Source: Palsa-601 sp963801185
GTDB taxonomy: Bacteria; Actinomycetota; Acidimicrobiia; Acidimicrobiales; Bog-793
Assembly (NCBI GenBank): GCA_963801185.1
Contig: CAWDDW010000003.1
Span: forward strand, 930,001-994,000
Direction of reading: 5' to 3'
DNA length: 64,000 nt
Shown here: in pieces, positions 17,692 to 26,295 of the stretch
Position numbering within the stretch: position 1 is the stretch's first letter
Layout of the letters: the number at the start of each line of letters is the position of its first letter
The notes under the pieces: model-generated
The model's database searches: none
The model's input: only the letters and a program-made list of their open reading frames with translations
Told to the model about the DNA's origin: nothing
Translations under genes and position numbers: made by a program

Positions 17692-18594
17692 ATGACGGCA
17701 GAGCGGGAGGTTGGGGTCCGGCGGTCCCGACGTGCCGTCGGCGTTCAGTCCGTCGTGAGGGCTCTCCTGCTGGGCGGTCTCGCGCTGCTGTACCTCCCGA
17801 CGGTCACTGCCGCCGGCCCGCTCCTCAGGCCCGCTCACGCCGGACAGGCGGCACGCTCGGGCACAACCGTCGGGCCACACAAGGGGATCCTCCCACCGAA
17901 GAACCCGTCGAAGAGCCTCGCCCCGAACCCGGACTTCCTCGTCTCCCCGTCCTGTGAGGGAGCAAAGGACACCACCGCCTGCAACGACGTCGTTATCAAG
18001 GCCACGACGAATGCCCGCAAAGTGCTCGAGGCACTCGGGCCGATGTCGTTCTCCTTGTCCGCCTACGAGCGGCTTACCGGCGTCCAACAGCTCTTCGTGA
18101 CCGCGGACTTGGAGCGTGTCGAGCGAGGGCTGCCGCCGATGCTCGAGATCACGAAGTCTCTCGATGCGCTCGCCCAAGCGGGGGCAGATGCGAACACCGA
18201 CCCGGACATCGGCAAGGTCTACGGGAAGGCGCTGCCGGGCGGGGGCATCGTGGTCGGCGTCGGTGGGAACTTCGCCGGCGGCTTCGAGAACCCCCTCGGA
18301 TCGGACTACGGGTGGATGTACGACGACGGTCTCGACAGTCCCAACAAGGGGTGCACCACGAAGACGAGCCCGCAGTGCTGGGGGCACCGGGACAACATCC
18401 TCTTCACCTGGGTGAGCAAGGCCAACTGCCCGAGCGGTCCGTTGGAGCAGGTGATGGGCGCGGGCTACCTCGTCGGCAAGAAGGCGAAGTACGGAGACAG
18501 CGAGACACAGGTGCTCGCCGGCGTTTGCGGCAAGGCGCCGACCGACGCTGTCTTCACCTGGGCGAAGGCTGAGTCGCTGCTGCACATCACCTAG
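17692..18594 (+). CDS. secreted CAP/SCP-like protein
   Basis: 300 residues. A basic N-terminus and hydrophobic segment (VVRALLLGGLALLYLPTVTAAG, about 20-42) give a signal peptide or anchor. The mature domain contains WGHRDNILFTWVSKANC, which matches the GHRxNIL signature of CAP (SCP/PR1) domains, and four to six cysteines likely paired (PSCEGAKDTTAC, KGCTTKTSPQC). CAP proteins are extracellular; their enzymatic role in bacteria is mostly unproven. ATG 17692 has GAGGAGG upstream and a TATCCT box near 17642. Divergent from greA. Confidence 0.62.
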   Translation: MTAEREVGVRRSRRAVGVQSVVRALLLGGLALLYLPTVTAAGPLLRPAHAGQAARSGTTVGPHKGILPPKNPSKSLAPNPDFLVSPSCEGAKDTTACNDVVIKATTNARKVLEALGPMSFSLSAYERLTGVQQLFVTADLERVERGLPPMLEITKSLDALAQAGADANTDPDIGKVYGKALPGGGIVVGVGGNFAGGFENPLGSDYGWMYDDGLDSPNKGCTTKTSPQCWGHRDNILFTWVSKANCPSGPLEQVMGAGYLVGKKAKYGDSETQVLAGVCGKAPTDAVFTWAKAESLLHIT

Positions 18595-18624
18595 CGCGGT
18601 CGGTACCGGAGCGGGCAACGGCGT

Positions 18625-19530
18625 GTGCCACCATTGACGGCTGTGTCGTCGACGAGAGGGGCGGATCGAGACGTCGCCGTGGTCGTGCCGACCCGGAATT
18701 CCTCGAGGACAATAGAAGCCTGCCTGCGCTCGATCAGATCGCAGTCGGTGCCGTGCCCCGTAGTGGTGGTCGACAACGAGTCGACGGACCGGACGAGGGC
18801 GCTCGCCGAGTGCCTGGCTGACCTCGTCATCGAGGCTGGCGGGGAACGGTGCGCCCAGCGGAACCGGGGCGCCGAGGCGATGCCGGCCCGGGTCCTCGGC
18901 TTCATCGACTCCGACATGATCCTCGACCCCCGTGTGGCCGAGGAGGCAGTTAGGGCGATCGACGCCGGAGCGGTGGCCGTTGTCGTCCCGGAGAGGACCG
19001 TCGGGACTGGCTACTGGTGCCGGGTGCGAGCGTTCGAGCGCTCCTTCTATGAGGGGTCCGAGCACGTGGAAGCGGCGCGATTTTTCCGGGGGGACGTGTT
19101 CGCGAGCATCGGCGGGTGGGACGAGCAGATGATCGGGGGAGAGGACTGGGATCTCACCATCCGGGCCCGTCGCCTCGGGCCGGTCGTCCGCATCGACGCC
19201 GTCATCGAGCACGACGAGGGCCGGGTCCATTACTTCGACGCCGTGCGGAAGAAGGGGTACTACGCCCCGGGATTGCAGCGCTTCGCCACGAAGCACGGCA
19301 CTGCCGTCCTCCGCCAATCGGCAAATCGGCCCTGGTTGCGCCAGCCCCGGGCGCTCTGCAGCCCGCTCGGAGCCGGGCTGATCGCGCTGAAGACGGGTGA
19401 GGCGGTCTCGGTGACGGCGACGCTGCTCCGTTCCAATCTGGGGCGTCATGACGACGCCCGCGCTCTCACGCGGGTTTACCGAGCGCACAAGGCGAAGAAC
19501 GCGAGCGACACGTCCGCCGGCCCGGATTGA
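18625..19530 (+). CDS. family 2 glycosyltransferase
   Basis: 301 residues. GT-A fold: nucleotide-binding start VAVVVPTRNSSRTIEACLRSI, the metal-binding DSD in VLGFIDSDMILDPRV near residue 90, and the acceptor region GGWDEQMIGGEDWDLTIRARRLG that carries the likely catalytic ED. No membrane segments, so it is cytosolic or peripheral. The sugar and acceptor are unknown; a nearby methyltransferase at 14233 hints at envelope polysaccharide work, only by distance. A GTG at 18643 is an alternative start. Its stop overlaps the TTGACT of the leuB promoter. Confidence 0.8.
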   Translation: MPPLTAVSSTRGADRDVAVVVPTRNSSRTIEACLRSIRSQSVPCPVVVVDNESTDRTRALAECLADLVIEAGGERCAQRNRGAEAMPARVLGFIDSDMILDPRVAEEAVRAIDAGAVAVVVPERTVGTGYWCRVRAFERSFYEGSEHVEAARFFRGDVFASIGGWDEQMIGGEDWDLTIRARRLGPVVRIDAVIEHDEGRVHYFDAVRKKGYYAPGLQRFATKHGTAVLRQSANRPWLRQPRALCSPLGAGLIALKTGEAVSVTATLLRSNLGRHDDARALTRVYRAHKAKNASDTSAGPD

Positions 19531-19556
19531 CTAAGAGGTGCTGGGGCGGACAGACT
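19527..19556 (+). promoter_or_regulatory. leuB-ilvE-cimA promoter (TTGACT - 18 bp - CAGACT)
   Basis: TTGACT at 19527-19532 overlaps the glycosyltransferase stop; CAGACT at 19551-19556 is six bases before the leader ATG. It shares the sequence CCGGATTGACT only partly (last letters) with the leuA promoter, but both hexamers match closely. The leader message would be leaderless. Confidence 0.62.
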
Positions 19557-19562
19557 GTCGCT

Positions 19563-19613
19563 ATGCGCAGGAGCCGATCGTTCACGCTTGCGGACATCGT
19601 AATTCCGAGCTGA
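19563..19613 (+). CDS. ilv/leu leader peptide MRRSRSFTLADIVIPS
   Basis: Sixteen codons ending at TGA 19611-19613. It contains Leu-Ala-Asp-Ile-Val-Ile, so Leu, Val and two Ile codons are clustered seven to two residues before its end, where a stalled ribosome would influence the hairpins that follow. It starts six bases after a -10 box and precedes an intrinsic terminator and leuB. A branched-chain amino-acid leader peptide is the simplest reading; translation is not shown. Confidence 0.65.
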   Translation: MRRSRSFTLADIVIPS

Positions 19614-19638
19614 CGCGTCTCTTAATCGAGAGCGCGTC
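19612..19638 (+). promoter_or_regulatory. leader hairpin overlapping the leader-peptide stop
   Basis: GACGCGTCTC pairs with GAGA(G)CGCGTC, ten base pairs with one bulged base and a six-base loop. The 5' arm overlaps the leader stop codon, so ribosome position would decide whether it can form. Confidence 0.6.
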
Positions 19639-19641
19639 GCA

Positions 19642-19673
19642 GGCCGTCCACCGAGTGGGCGGCCTTTTGCTTT
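19642..19673 (+). terminator. attenuator terminator before leuB
   Basis: GGCCGTCCAC and GTGGGCGGCC pair over ten positions (one G-U) with a three-base loop, then TTTTGCTTT. It lies 71 bp before the leuB GTG and after the Ile/Val leader peptide. Confidence 0.82.
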
Positions 19674-19743
19674 GCCGAGGCGAGTTGCCCGCACACGAGC
19701 GGCTCACGGATGCACAGTTACGCCGAGACAGGACGGATCCCAG

Positions 19744-20805
19744 GTGAGCGATACCGCGACGACGACAGGCAGTCGGGACAAGCCGATCTCGGTGGCCGTC
19801 ATTGGCGGCGACGGCATCGGCCCGGAGGTGGTCGCCGAAGCCCTGAAGGTGGTCGAGGCGGCCGGCGTGAAGCTGGAGACGACGTTCTACGACCTCGGGG
19901 CCGACCGGTACGTCCGGACCGGAGAGGTGCTGCCGGACTCGGTGCTCGAGGAGCTCCGCGGAGCCGACGCCATCCTTCTCGGCGCCGTCGGCCCGGCGAT
20001 CGGCTCCACGGCGGTGCCGCCGGGAGTGCTCGAGCGCGGGTTGCTGCTCCGGTTGCGTTTCGACCTCGATCTCTACGTCAACTTGCGACCCTTCACCGCC
20101 AGCCCCGACTCGATCGGCTCGGGCGCCGACTTCGCTGTCGTCCGTGAGAACACCGAGGGACCCTACGTGGGTGAAGGCGGTGTCTTGAGGCGAGGAACGA
20201 CAAATGAGATCGCCACGCAGGGGTCGGTGAACACTCGCTTCGGCGTCGAGCGTTGCGTGCGGTTCGCGTTCGGGCTCGCCGAGCGGCGCGGGGCGGCCCG
20301 CCACGTGACCCTTGTTCACAAGACGAACGTGCTCACCTATTCAGGCGACCTCTGGCAGCGCACCTTCAACGACGTCGCCTCGGAACACCCCGACGTGGAG
20401 ACGCGTTACCAGCATGTCGACGCAGCCTGCATCTTCCTCGTCGAGCGGTCCGCGGAGTACGACGTGGTGGTGACCGACAATCTGTTCGGCGACATCCTGA
20501 CGGATCTGGCGGGCGCGGTCACAGGCGGCATCGGGCTGGCCGCATCGGCCAACTTGAACCCGGCGCGGACCGGGCCGTCGCTCTTCGAGCCCGTTCACGG
20601 TGCAGCCCACGACATCGCAGGGACGGGCCGGGCCAATCCGCTTGCCGCGATCCGGTCCGCCGCGATGATGCTCGAGCACCTCGGAGAGACAGAGGCTGCC
20701 AAGCGGGTAACGCTCGCCGTGGTTGAGGAGCAGACTGAGATGGCCGGTTCGAAGAGTTCGTGGAGCACCGCCAGTGTGGGCGATGCCGTTGCAGGGAGGT
20801 TGTGA
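19744..20805 (+). CDS. leuB: 3-isopropylmalate dehydrogenase
   Basis: NAD-dependent oxidative decarboxylation of 3-isopropylmalate; next to cimA it probably also takes 3-methylmalate for isoleucine. 353 residues with GGDGIGPEVV, the substrate loop VRENTEGPYVGEGG, catalytic Lys in VHKTNVLTYSG and the metal-binding VTDNLFGDILTDLAGAVTGG. GTG 19744 was chosen because the family begins near ISVAVIGGDGIGPEV and the frame to 19672 starts inside the terminator tail. It is first in an operon with ilvE (one base apart) and cimA. Confidence 0.94.
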   Translation: MSDTATTTGSRDKPISVAVIGGDGIGPEVVAEALKVVEAAGVKLETTFYDLGADRYVRTGEVLPDSVLEELRGADAILLGAVGPAIGSTAVPPGVLERGLLLRLRFDLDLYVNLRPFTASPDSIGSGADFAVVRENTEGPYVGEGGVLRRGTTNEIATQGSVNTRFGVERCVRFAFGLAERRGAARHVTLVHKTNVLTYSGDLWQRTFNDVASEHPDVETRYQHVDAACIFLVERSAEYDVVVTDNLFGDILTDLAGAVTGGIGLAASANLNPARTGPSLFEPVHGAAHDIAGTGRANPLAAIRSAAMMLEHLGETEAAKRVTLAVVEEQTEMAGSKSSWSTASVGDAVAGRL

Positions 20806-20806
20806 A

Positions 20807-21733
20807 GTGCCATTGACCCCGACAGAGAAGATCTGGATGGACGGCAAGCTCGTCGCGTGGGACGAGGCCCGCGTCCATGTCCTCACCCACAGCCTCCATT
20901 ACGGGCTCGGCGTCTTCGAGGGCATCCGGGCGTACCCGACCAGCGGGGGTCCTGGCGTGTTCCGCCTCACGGCTCATGTGGGGCGCCTCTTCCAGGGCGC
21001 CCACATACTCGGGATCGAGATCCCATTCTCCCCGGGCGAAATCGTCGAAGCCGTGAAGCTGGTCGTGCGCGAGAGCGGGCTCGAGGGCTGTTACATCCGG
21101 CCGATCGTCTATCTCGGCTACGGCGAGATGGGCCTCAACCCGCTGCCCTGTGGTGTGAACGTGTCCATCGCCTGCTGGCCGTGGGGGGCGTACCTCGGCG
21201 ACGAGGGCGTCCTGAACGGGATCAGGCTGAAGGTGTCCTCGTGGGCACGACACGACCCGAGGGCCATGCCGACCGCCGCGAAGGGGAGCGGCATGTACAT
21301 CAACTCGTGCTTGGCCAAAGTCGAGGCCGTGCGGGCCGGCTATGACGAGGCCGTGATGCTCTCGACCGACGGCCACGTGTCCGAGGGCACCGGAGAGAAC
21401 ATCTTCGTGGTCCGGCACGGCCGGATCCTCACGCCTCCCTCCTCGTCGGTCGGAGCCCTCGAGGGAATCACGGCCGACACGGTCACGACGATCGCCCGAG
21501 ACCTCGGATACGAGGTCGCCGAGAGCTTGCTCCTGCGCACCGACTTGTACATGGCCGAAGAGGCGTGGCTCACCGGCACCGCCGCCGAGGTCGTGCCGAT
21601 CGCGTCGGTCGACGATCGCGCGGTCGGAGCGGGCAAGCCCGGGCCTATAACCAAGGCCATTCAAGAGGTGTTCTTCCAGGCCGTGCGGGGTGAGGTCCCG
21701 CAGTACAAGGACTGGGTGGAACATGTCACATGA
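20807..21733 (+). CDS. ilvE: branched-chain amino acid aminotransferase
   Basis: Fold-type IV PLP enzyme, 308 residues, last step of Leu, Ile and Val synthesis. It shows IWMDGKLVAWDEARVHVLTH, HYGLGVFEGIRAY, the PLP lysine in AKGSGMYINSCLAKVEA and GHVSEGTGENIFVV. GTG 20807 is one base after the leuB stop and just precedes the family start; GGGAGG lies upstream. Its end overlaps cimA by 11 bases, so the three genes are translationally linked under the leader at 19563. Confidence 0.94.
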   Translation: MPLTPTEKIWMDGKLVAWDEARVHVLTHSLHYGLGVFEGIRAYPTSGGPGVFRLTAHVGRLFQGAHILGIEIPFSPGEIVEAVKLVVRESGLEGCYIRPIVYLGYGEMGLNPLPCGVNVSIACWPWGAYLGDEGVLNGIRLKVSSWARHDPRAMPTAAKGSGMYINSCLAKVEAVRAGYDEAVMLSTDGHVSEGTGENIFVVRHGRILTPPSSSVGALEGITADTVTTIARDLGYEVAESLLLRTDLYMAEEAWLTGTAAEVVPIASVDDRAVGAGKPGPITKAIQEVFFQAVRGEVPQYKDWVEHVT

Positions 21734-23405
21734 CGGTGTAGCCCACTCTCACGGTCACACCGAAGGGCTGCCGTCCGCCATAGCCGTCTACGACACGACG
21801 TTGCGGGACGGCTCCCAGCAAGAGGGGATCTCGCTCACCGTCGACGACAAGCTGCGGGTAGCCGAGCAGCTCGACCACCTGGGTGTCGCCTACATCGAAG
21901 GGGGCTGGCCCGGTGCCAACCCGAAGGACGAGGCCTTCTTCCGCCGGGCCGCCAGCGAGCTGCACCTGCAGACGGCCACACTTGTCGCCTTCGGCTCGAC
22001 GAGGCGCCCCGGCTCGAAGGCCGACGAGGACGAGGTGCTGGCCCACCTCGTCGGGGCCGGCACAGAGGCCGTCTGCATAGTCGCGAAAGCCTCGGCCCTC
22101 CATGTCACCGACACCCTCCGGACGAGTCTCGACGAGGCGGTCGCCATGGCGTCCGATTCGGTCGCCTTCCTGCGCTCCCACGGCTTGCGCGTCTTCTTCG
22201 ATGCAGAGCACTTCTTCGACGGCTTCCGGTTGGACCGCGACTTCACCCTCCGAGTCATCGGTGCCGCCGAGGAGGCGGGAGCCGAGACCCTCGTCCTGTG
22301 TGACACGAACGGCGGAATGCTGCCCGACGAGGTGGAGGAGATCGTCGCCGATGTTCGCAGGCGGTCGTCCGCCGAGCTCGGTGCCCACTTCCACAACGAC
22401 AGTGGCTGTGCTGTGGCCAACACGCTCGCCGCCGTGCGCCAAGGGGCGACGCAGGTGCAGGGCTGCGTGAACGGCTACGGCGAGCGTGCCGGCAACGCCG
22501 ATCTCGCCGCGACCATCGCCAATTTGAGCCTCAAGATGGGAGTGGAGACCATCCCCGCCGGGAGGCTCGAGCGGCTCACGCCGGTCGCCCACCACATCGC
22601 GGAGATCGTAAACATCACGCTCGACCCTCAGCGGCCGTACATCGGCGCGGCCGCCTTCACCCACAAGGCAGGGCTCCACACGAGCGCGCTCGCCCGGCGG
22701 GCCGACGCCTATGAGCACGTGCCGCCGGATGCGGTCGGCAACGGGACGAGGGTCGTGGTGAGCGAGCTGGCCGGCCGCTCCACTTTGCTGATGAAGGCCG
22801 CCGAGCTCGGGCTCGACCTCGACTCGCCGGCTCTCACACGGGTGCTCGACACGCTCAAGCACCACGAGAACGCCGGTTACCACTTCGAGGTGGCCGACGG
22901 TTCCCTCGAGCTAATGATGAGAGCGGCTGCGGGCGCTCCCCTGACCGGCCTGGGTGACTTGTTCGAGATCGAGTCGTACCGCGTGATCACGGACTGGCGC
23001 GCCAGGCAGACCGCAGGCGAGGAGGAGACGGCCTCGTTGGTCCATCCGTGGTCCTCACCCGGCGAGCTCACGACGGAGGCAACGGTGAAGGTCCACGTCG
23101 GCGGTGACCGGGTGGTGGCGACGGCGGAGGGCAACGGACCGGTCAACGCCTTGGATGCGGCACTGCGGTTAGCGATCGAGCCTGCGTTCGAAGCCCTGAG
23201 CAACGTCCACCTCACCGACTACAGGGTGCGTGTCCTCGACTCTGAGCACGCCACGGGAGCGGTCACCCGAGTCCTGCTCGACACATCGGACGCCGAGGGC
23301 ACCTGGTCCACCATCGGCGTGTCGGAGAACATCATCGAGGCATCGTGGCAGGCACTCGTCGACTCCGTCGTCCTCGGCCTGATCCGGGCGGCGGCGGGAG
23401 CGTGA
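21723..23405 (+). CDS. cimA: (R)-citramalate synthase
   Basis: Condenses pyruvate with acetyl-CoA to citramalate, the entry to a threonine-independent isoleucine route. 560 residues. The DRE-TIM start is AVYDTTLRDGSQQEGISL, with the CimA-type YIEGGWPGANPKDEAFF rather than the LeuA-type GFPVAS; metal ligands are in GAHFHNDSGCAVAN, and a C-terminal LeuA-like dimer/regulatory domain follows from about residue 420. The ATG lies inside ilvE (11-base overlap). Linkage to leuB and ilvE and the Ile codons of the leader support the isoleucine role. Confidence 0.9.
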   Translation: MSHDGVAHSHGHTEGLPSAIAVYDTTLRDGSQQEGISLTVDDKLRVAEQLDHLGVAYIEGGWPGANPKDEAFFRRAASELHLQTATLVAFGSTRRPGSKADEDEVLAHLVGAGTEAVCIVAKASALHVTDTLRTSLDEAVAMASDSVAFLRSHGLRVFFDAEHFFDGFRLDRDFTLRVIGAAEEAGAETLVLCDTNGGMLPDEVEEIVADVRRRSSAELGAHFHNDSGCAVANTLAAVRQGATQVQGCVNGYGERAGNADLAATIANLSLKMGVETIPAGRLERLTPVAHHIAEIVNITLDPQRPYIGAAAFTHKAGLHTSALARRADAYEHVPPDAVGNGTRVVVSELAGRSTLLMKAAELGLDLDSPALTRVLDTLKHHENAGYHFEVADGSLELMMRAAAGAPLTGLGDLFEIESYRVITDWRARQTAGEEETASLVHPWSSPGELTTEATVKVHVGGDRVVATAEGNGPVNALDAALRLAIEPAFEALSNVHLTDYRVRVLDSEHATGAVTRVLLDTSDAEGTWSTIGVSENIIEASWQALVDSVVLGLIRAAAGA

Positions 23406-23457
23406 GCAGAGCTGCCGGTACCATCGGGACTCTTCCGGGAACTACGACGAGAAGGCG

Positions 23458-23989
23458 ATGACCCAACCCAAGTTCTCACCCATCCTGCCGAACGACGAGG
23501 TCCGGGAGCTGTACAGGCTCGCCGCACCAGGGCCCTGGCTGGCGGACCGGCCTGCAGACTTCCGGGCGGATCCGGGTGCGGCTCGAAAGGCCGGCAGGGG
23601 CAGTGCCGGGCCGGACCAGGGGTACGCGATGCTGCTCGCTCAGCGTTTCGCGGGCCGCCTGCGGCTCGACGCCGGAGAGAACGCACCCGACGTCCTGCAC
23701 GGGGCGGGCGTGATCGCTATGCGACGTGCGGCGCTGTACGGCAGGGCGCCGGTGTCGGCCGACCTCGAGCTCGCCCTTCATCTCTTCGGCTACCTCGACG
23801 GTGGGAGCGAAGAGATGCTCGAAGGCGCGAGGGAGCGTGTTCGCCGGCATCTCGCACGACTACGGGCGGGAGCGGAAGCTGGCCGACATGATCCCGGAAG
23901 CCACGCTGCACATGACTGCGGCACAAGTCGTCGAGAAGCTCGCGGACGATCCCAGCGCCTTCGCCGAGCTAAGTGGAATCGCTGGGTGA
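23458..23989 (+). CDS. conserved protein of unknown function, frame broken once
   Basis: Not recognised. The frame from ATG 23458 runs to about 23835, then continues in the next frame (VFAGISHDYGRERKLADMI) to a stop at 23989; skipping one base at 23826-23838 gives 176 residues. No signal peptide or membrane segment. It contains GPDQGYAMLLAQRFAGRLRL and a mixed alpha C-terminus ending VVEKLADDPSAFAELSGIAG. A TACCAT box is near 23419 and GAAGG precedes the ATG. It ends 13 bp before the acyl-CoA dehydrogenase, so they are probably co-transcribed. Confidence 0.6.
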
Positions 23990-24002
23990 GGTAACGGATT
24001 TC

Positions 24003-25148
24003 ATGTCGTCTTTCGAACTTTCAGAGGAGCAGGAGACGTTCCGCGAGGTGTTGCGGCGTTTCGCCGAGGAAAAGGTCGGGCCGAGGGCCTCCGAGTACGA
24101 CGAGCGCGAGGAGTACCCCTGGGAGAGCTTCAACGCGTGCGTCGCGATGGAGCTGCCGGCGCTAGGTGTCCCGGTGGAGTACGGCGGTCAGGGTGCTGAC
24201 GTCGTGACCCAGGCGGTGATGGTGGAAGAGATCGCTCGTGTCTGCGCCTCGACGGCGGTCACGCTCCTCATCTCCAAGCTCGGGATGATCCCCGTCATGA
24301 ACTTCGGCTCGGCCGAGCTGAAGGCGAAGTACCTGCCTCGCATCGCCTCCGGTGAGTCACAGGCCAGCTACTGCCTCTCCGAGCCGGACGCAGGTTCAGA
24401 CGTGGCGTCGATGACGACCCGGGCCGTGCGCGACGGCGATCACTACGTGCTCACGGGCACCAAGTACTGGATCACGAACGCCGGGATCTCCGACACCTAC
24501 ACGGTGTTTGCCAAGACTGACCCGGCGGCGGGGCACCGTGGCATCACCTGTTTCGTCGTCGAGAAGGACTGGGGGGTGAAGGTACCGAAGCTCGAGCACA
24601 AGATGGGGCTGCGGGCGAGCCCGACGGGCGAGGTCGTCTTCGAGGACGTGCAGGTGCCGGTCGAGAATCGTGTGGGTGAGGAGGGGCAGGGTTTCTTCAT
24701 AGCCATGCACACGCTGGACCGGAGCCGCCCCACCATCGGTGCGCAGGCCGTCGGGATCGCGCAAGGCGCTCTCGACTACGCCCTCGGGTACGTGCAGCGC
24801 CGGCAGCAGTTCGGGCACCCGATCTCTGAGTTCCAAGGGCTGCAGTTCATGCTCGCCGACATGGCGATGCGGATCGAGGCGGCGCGAGGCCTCGTGTACC
24901 GGGCGTGCGCCGTGGTCGACGCCGGCGACCCGAAAGGCGAGCTCGCCAAGCTGGGGGCGATGGCGAAGTGCTTCGCCTCCGACGTGGCCATGCAGGTGGC
25001 GACAGATGCGGTACAGCTGCTCGGCGGCTACGGATACACCCGTGAGTTCCCGGTCGAGCGCTACATGCGGGACGCCAAGATCACCCAGATCTACGAGGGG
25101 ACCAACCAGGTGCAGCGGGTCGTTATCTCGAAGAGGCTGCTCAGCTAA
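24003..25148 (+). CDS. acyl-CoA dehydrogenase
   Basis: FAD-dependent alpha,beta-dehydrogenation of an acyl-CoA; 381 residues. Family phrases: SYCLSEPDAGSDVASMTTRA, GTKYWITNAGISDTYTVFAKT, the FAD contact RRQQFGHPISEFQGLQFMLADMA, and the catalytic base Glu in QIYEGTNQVQRVVISKRLL at the C-terminal position used by short- and medium-chain enzymes. It is closest in style to butyryl/short branched-chain dehydrogenases; chain length is not certain. Seven T follow the stop, but with no strong stem. Confidence 0.9.
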   Translation: MSSFELSEEQETFREVLRRFAEEKVGPRASEYDEREEYPWESFNACVAMELPALGVPVEYGGQGADVVTQAVMVEEIARVCASTAVTLLISKLGMIPVMNFGSAELKAKYLPRIASGESQASYCLSEPDAGSDVASMTTRAVRDGDHYVLTGTKYWITNAGISDTYTVFAKTDPAAGHRGITCFVVEKDWGVKVPKLEHKMGLRASPTGEVVFEDVQVPVENRVGEEGQGFFIAMHTLDRSRPTIGAQAVGIAQGALDYALGYVQRRQQFGHPISEFQGLQFMLADMAMRIEAARGLVYRACAVVDAGDPKGELAKLGAMAKCFASDVAMQVATDAVQLLGGYGYTREFPVERYMRDAKITQIYEGTNQVQRVVISKRLLS

Positions 25149-25201
25149 GGTTTTTTTCGGGTATGCACGAGTTCCGGACCTGGCCTTCACCTCTCTGGGT
25201 G

Positions 25202-25218
25202 GCGTAAAATTGTTACGC
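25202..25218. promoter_or_regulatory. inverted repeat upstream of fic
   Basis: GCGTAA and TTACGC, six-base perfect arms five bases apart, in an AT-rich stretch about 30 bp upstream of the fic -10 element. Operator-like, no regulator known. Confidence 0.4.
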
Positions 25219-25248
25219 GATGGCTAAATCACCCTAGGGACAACAAAA

Positions 25249-25254
25249 TAGAGT
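25249..25254 (+). promoter_or_regulatory. fic -10 element
   Basis: TAGAGT six bases before GTG 25261. Around it lie repeated TGTTG/CAACA words that can fold (CAACA 25241-25245, GTTGTTGTG 25255-25263, ACACAAC downstream), so initiation may be modulated. Confidence 0.45.
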
Positions 25255-25260
25255 GTTGTT

Positions 25261-26295
25261 GTGTTAGTCTCGTTTCTAGTGAGACACAACACTTCTTCGG
25301 ACAGAAGCCGTCCGCCTGGCCACTTGGTGTACCAGCGACTGGAGGAGGCAATCGCAGAGCTCCACCAGCAGCTAGGTGGCATGCCGTCGCGGAGCGAGGC
25401 CCAAGGGACCTGGACCTCTCTCGGTTGTCAGGAGGCTCACCAATCGACAGCGCTCGAGGGCAACACACTCACATTGGCCCAGGTCGAGACGCTCCTAGCG
25501 GAGGGTGGGGCCACCGGGAACAAGGACCTTCGCGAGTACCTGGAGGTGCAGGGCTGCTCAGACGCAGCCAAGTGGGTGCATGGTCAGTTGGTCGATCCCG
25601 GCGGCCGTGCCTCCGCACCGCGGATCACGCTCACCGACGTCCGCTACATCCACGAGCTCGCTCTGCGACCCGTGTGGGCCGTGCCGCACCCTGACGCCAT
25701 TGCGAACGAAGGACCAGGCAGGTGGCGCCGACATGACCTCCAGCCACTGCCGAGCGGGATGGTTCCTGTGTCGTGGGTGGACGTCGACGCCGCCATGGCT
25801 GCGTGGGTCTGGTCGCTCGCGTCAATGGGCTCCGCCGTCAACCCGGTGGAGTCGATCGCGGCAGCGCACTGTGAGTTCGAGCGGATCCACCCGTTCCTCG
25901 ACGGCAACGGGCGGACCGGGCGCCTGATCGTAAATCTGCTCCTGGTGCGACTCGGCTATCCACCTGCCATCATCTTCACGCGCGACCACGGCAGGTACCT
26001 GCGTGCACTCAGAAGAGCGGACGCCGGAGATCCCGGGCCGCTCGGCGAGCTGATCGCCCGCGCGGTCACCGACAACGTCTACCGCTTTGCGGTGCCAGCC
26101 GCGCCTGCTGTGGGAGGAACGCAACAGCTGGTCCCTCTTGCTGAGTTGGCAGCAGCGGCGACACAAGCCGTGTCGACTCTCCGCATGGCGATCGAGCGAG
26201 GGCGGCTCAGGGCCCAGAAGGGACCAGACGGCCAATGGCGCAGCACTCGCGCCTGGGTGGACGAGTACCTGGAGAGCAAGTACCAGCGGCGCTGA
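25261..26295 (+). CDS. fic: Fic-domain protein, class II with inhibitory motif
   Basis: Fic proteins transfer AMP or a related group from a nucleotide to a hydroxyl of a target protein. 344 residues. The active-site motif is complete, HPFLDGNGRTGR near residue 216. The N-terminal inhibitory motif [ST]xxxE[GN] is present as STALEG near residue 60, so this is a self-inhibited class II Fic and needs no separate antitoxin; none is seen. The C-terminal part has a possible helix-turn-helix (LAAAATQAVSTLRMAIERGRL). The GTG start is supported by the -10 element six bases upstream. AT-rich flank and unrelated neighbours suggest acquisition by transfer. Confidence 0.87.
   Translation: MLVSFLVRHNTSSDRSRPPGHLVYQRLEEAIAELHQQLGGMPSRSEAQGTWTSLGCQEAHQSTALEGNTLTLAQVETLLAEGGATGNKDLREYLEVQGCSDAAKWVHGQLVDPGGRASAPRITLTDVRYIHELALRPVWAVPHPDAIANEGPGRWRRHDLQPLPSGMVPVSWVDVDAAMAAWVWSLASMGSAVNPVESIAAAHCEFERIHPFLDGNGRTGRLIVNLLLVRLGYPPAIIFTRDHGRYLRALRRADAGDPGPLGELIARAVTDNVYRFAVPAAPAVGGTQQLVPLAELAAAATQAVSTLRMAIERGRLRAQKGPDGQWRSTRAWVDEYLESKYQRR

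Noticed and set aside
19538..19747. 69-residue open frame overlapping the leuB leader
   Set aside because: It begins before the -10 element and runs through both hairpins. The 16-residue frame fits the promoter and terminator layout better.
25149..25160. Intrinsic terminator after the acyl-CoA dehydrogenase
   Set aside because: There is a run of T, but the only stem upstream (CTG/CAG) is too short to be convincing.
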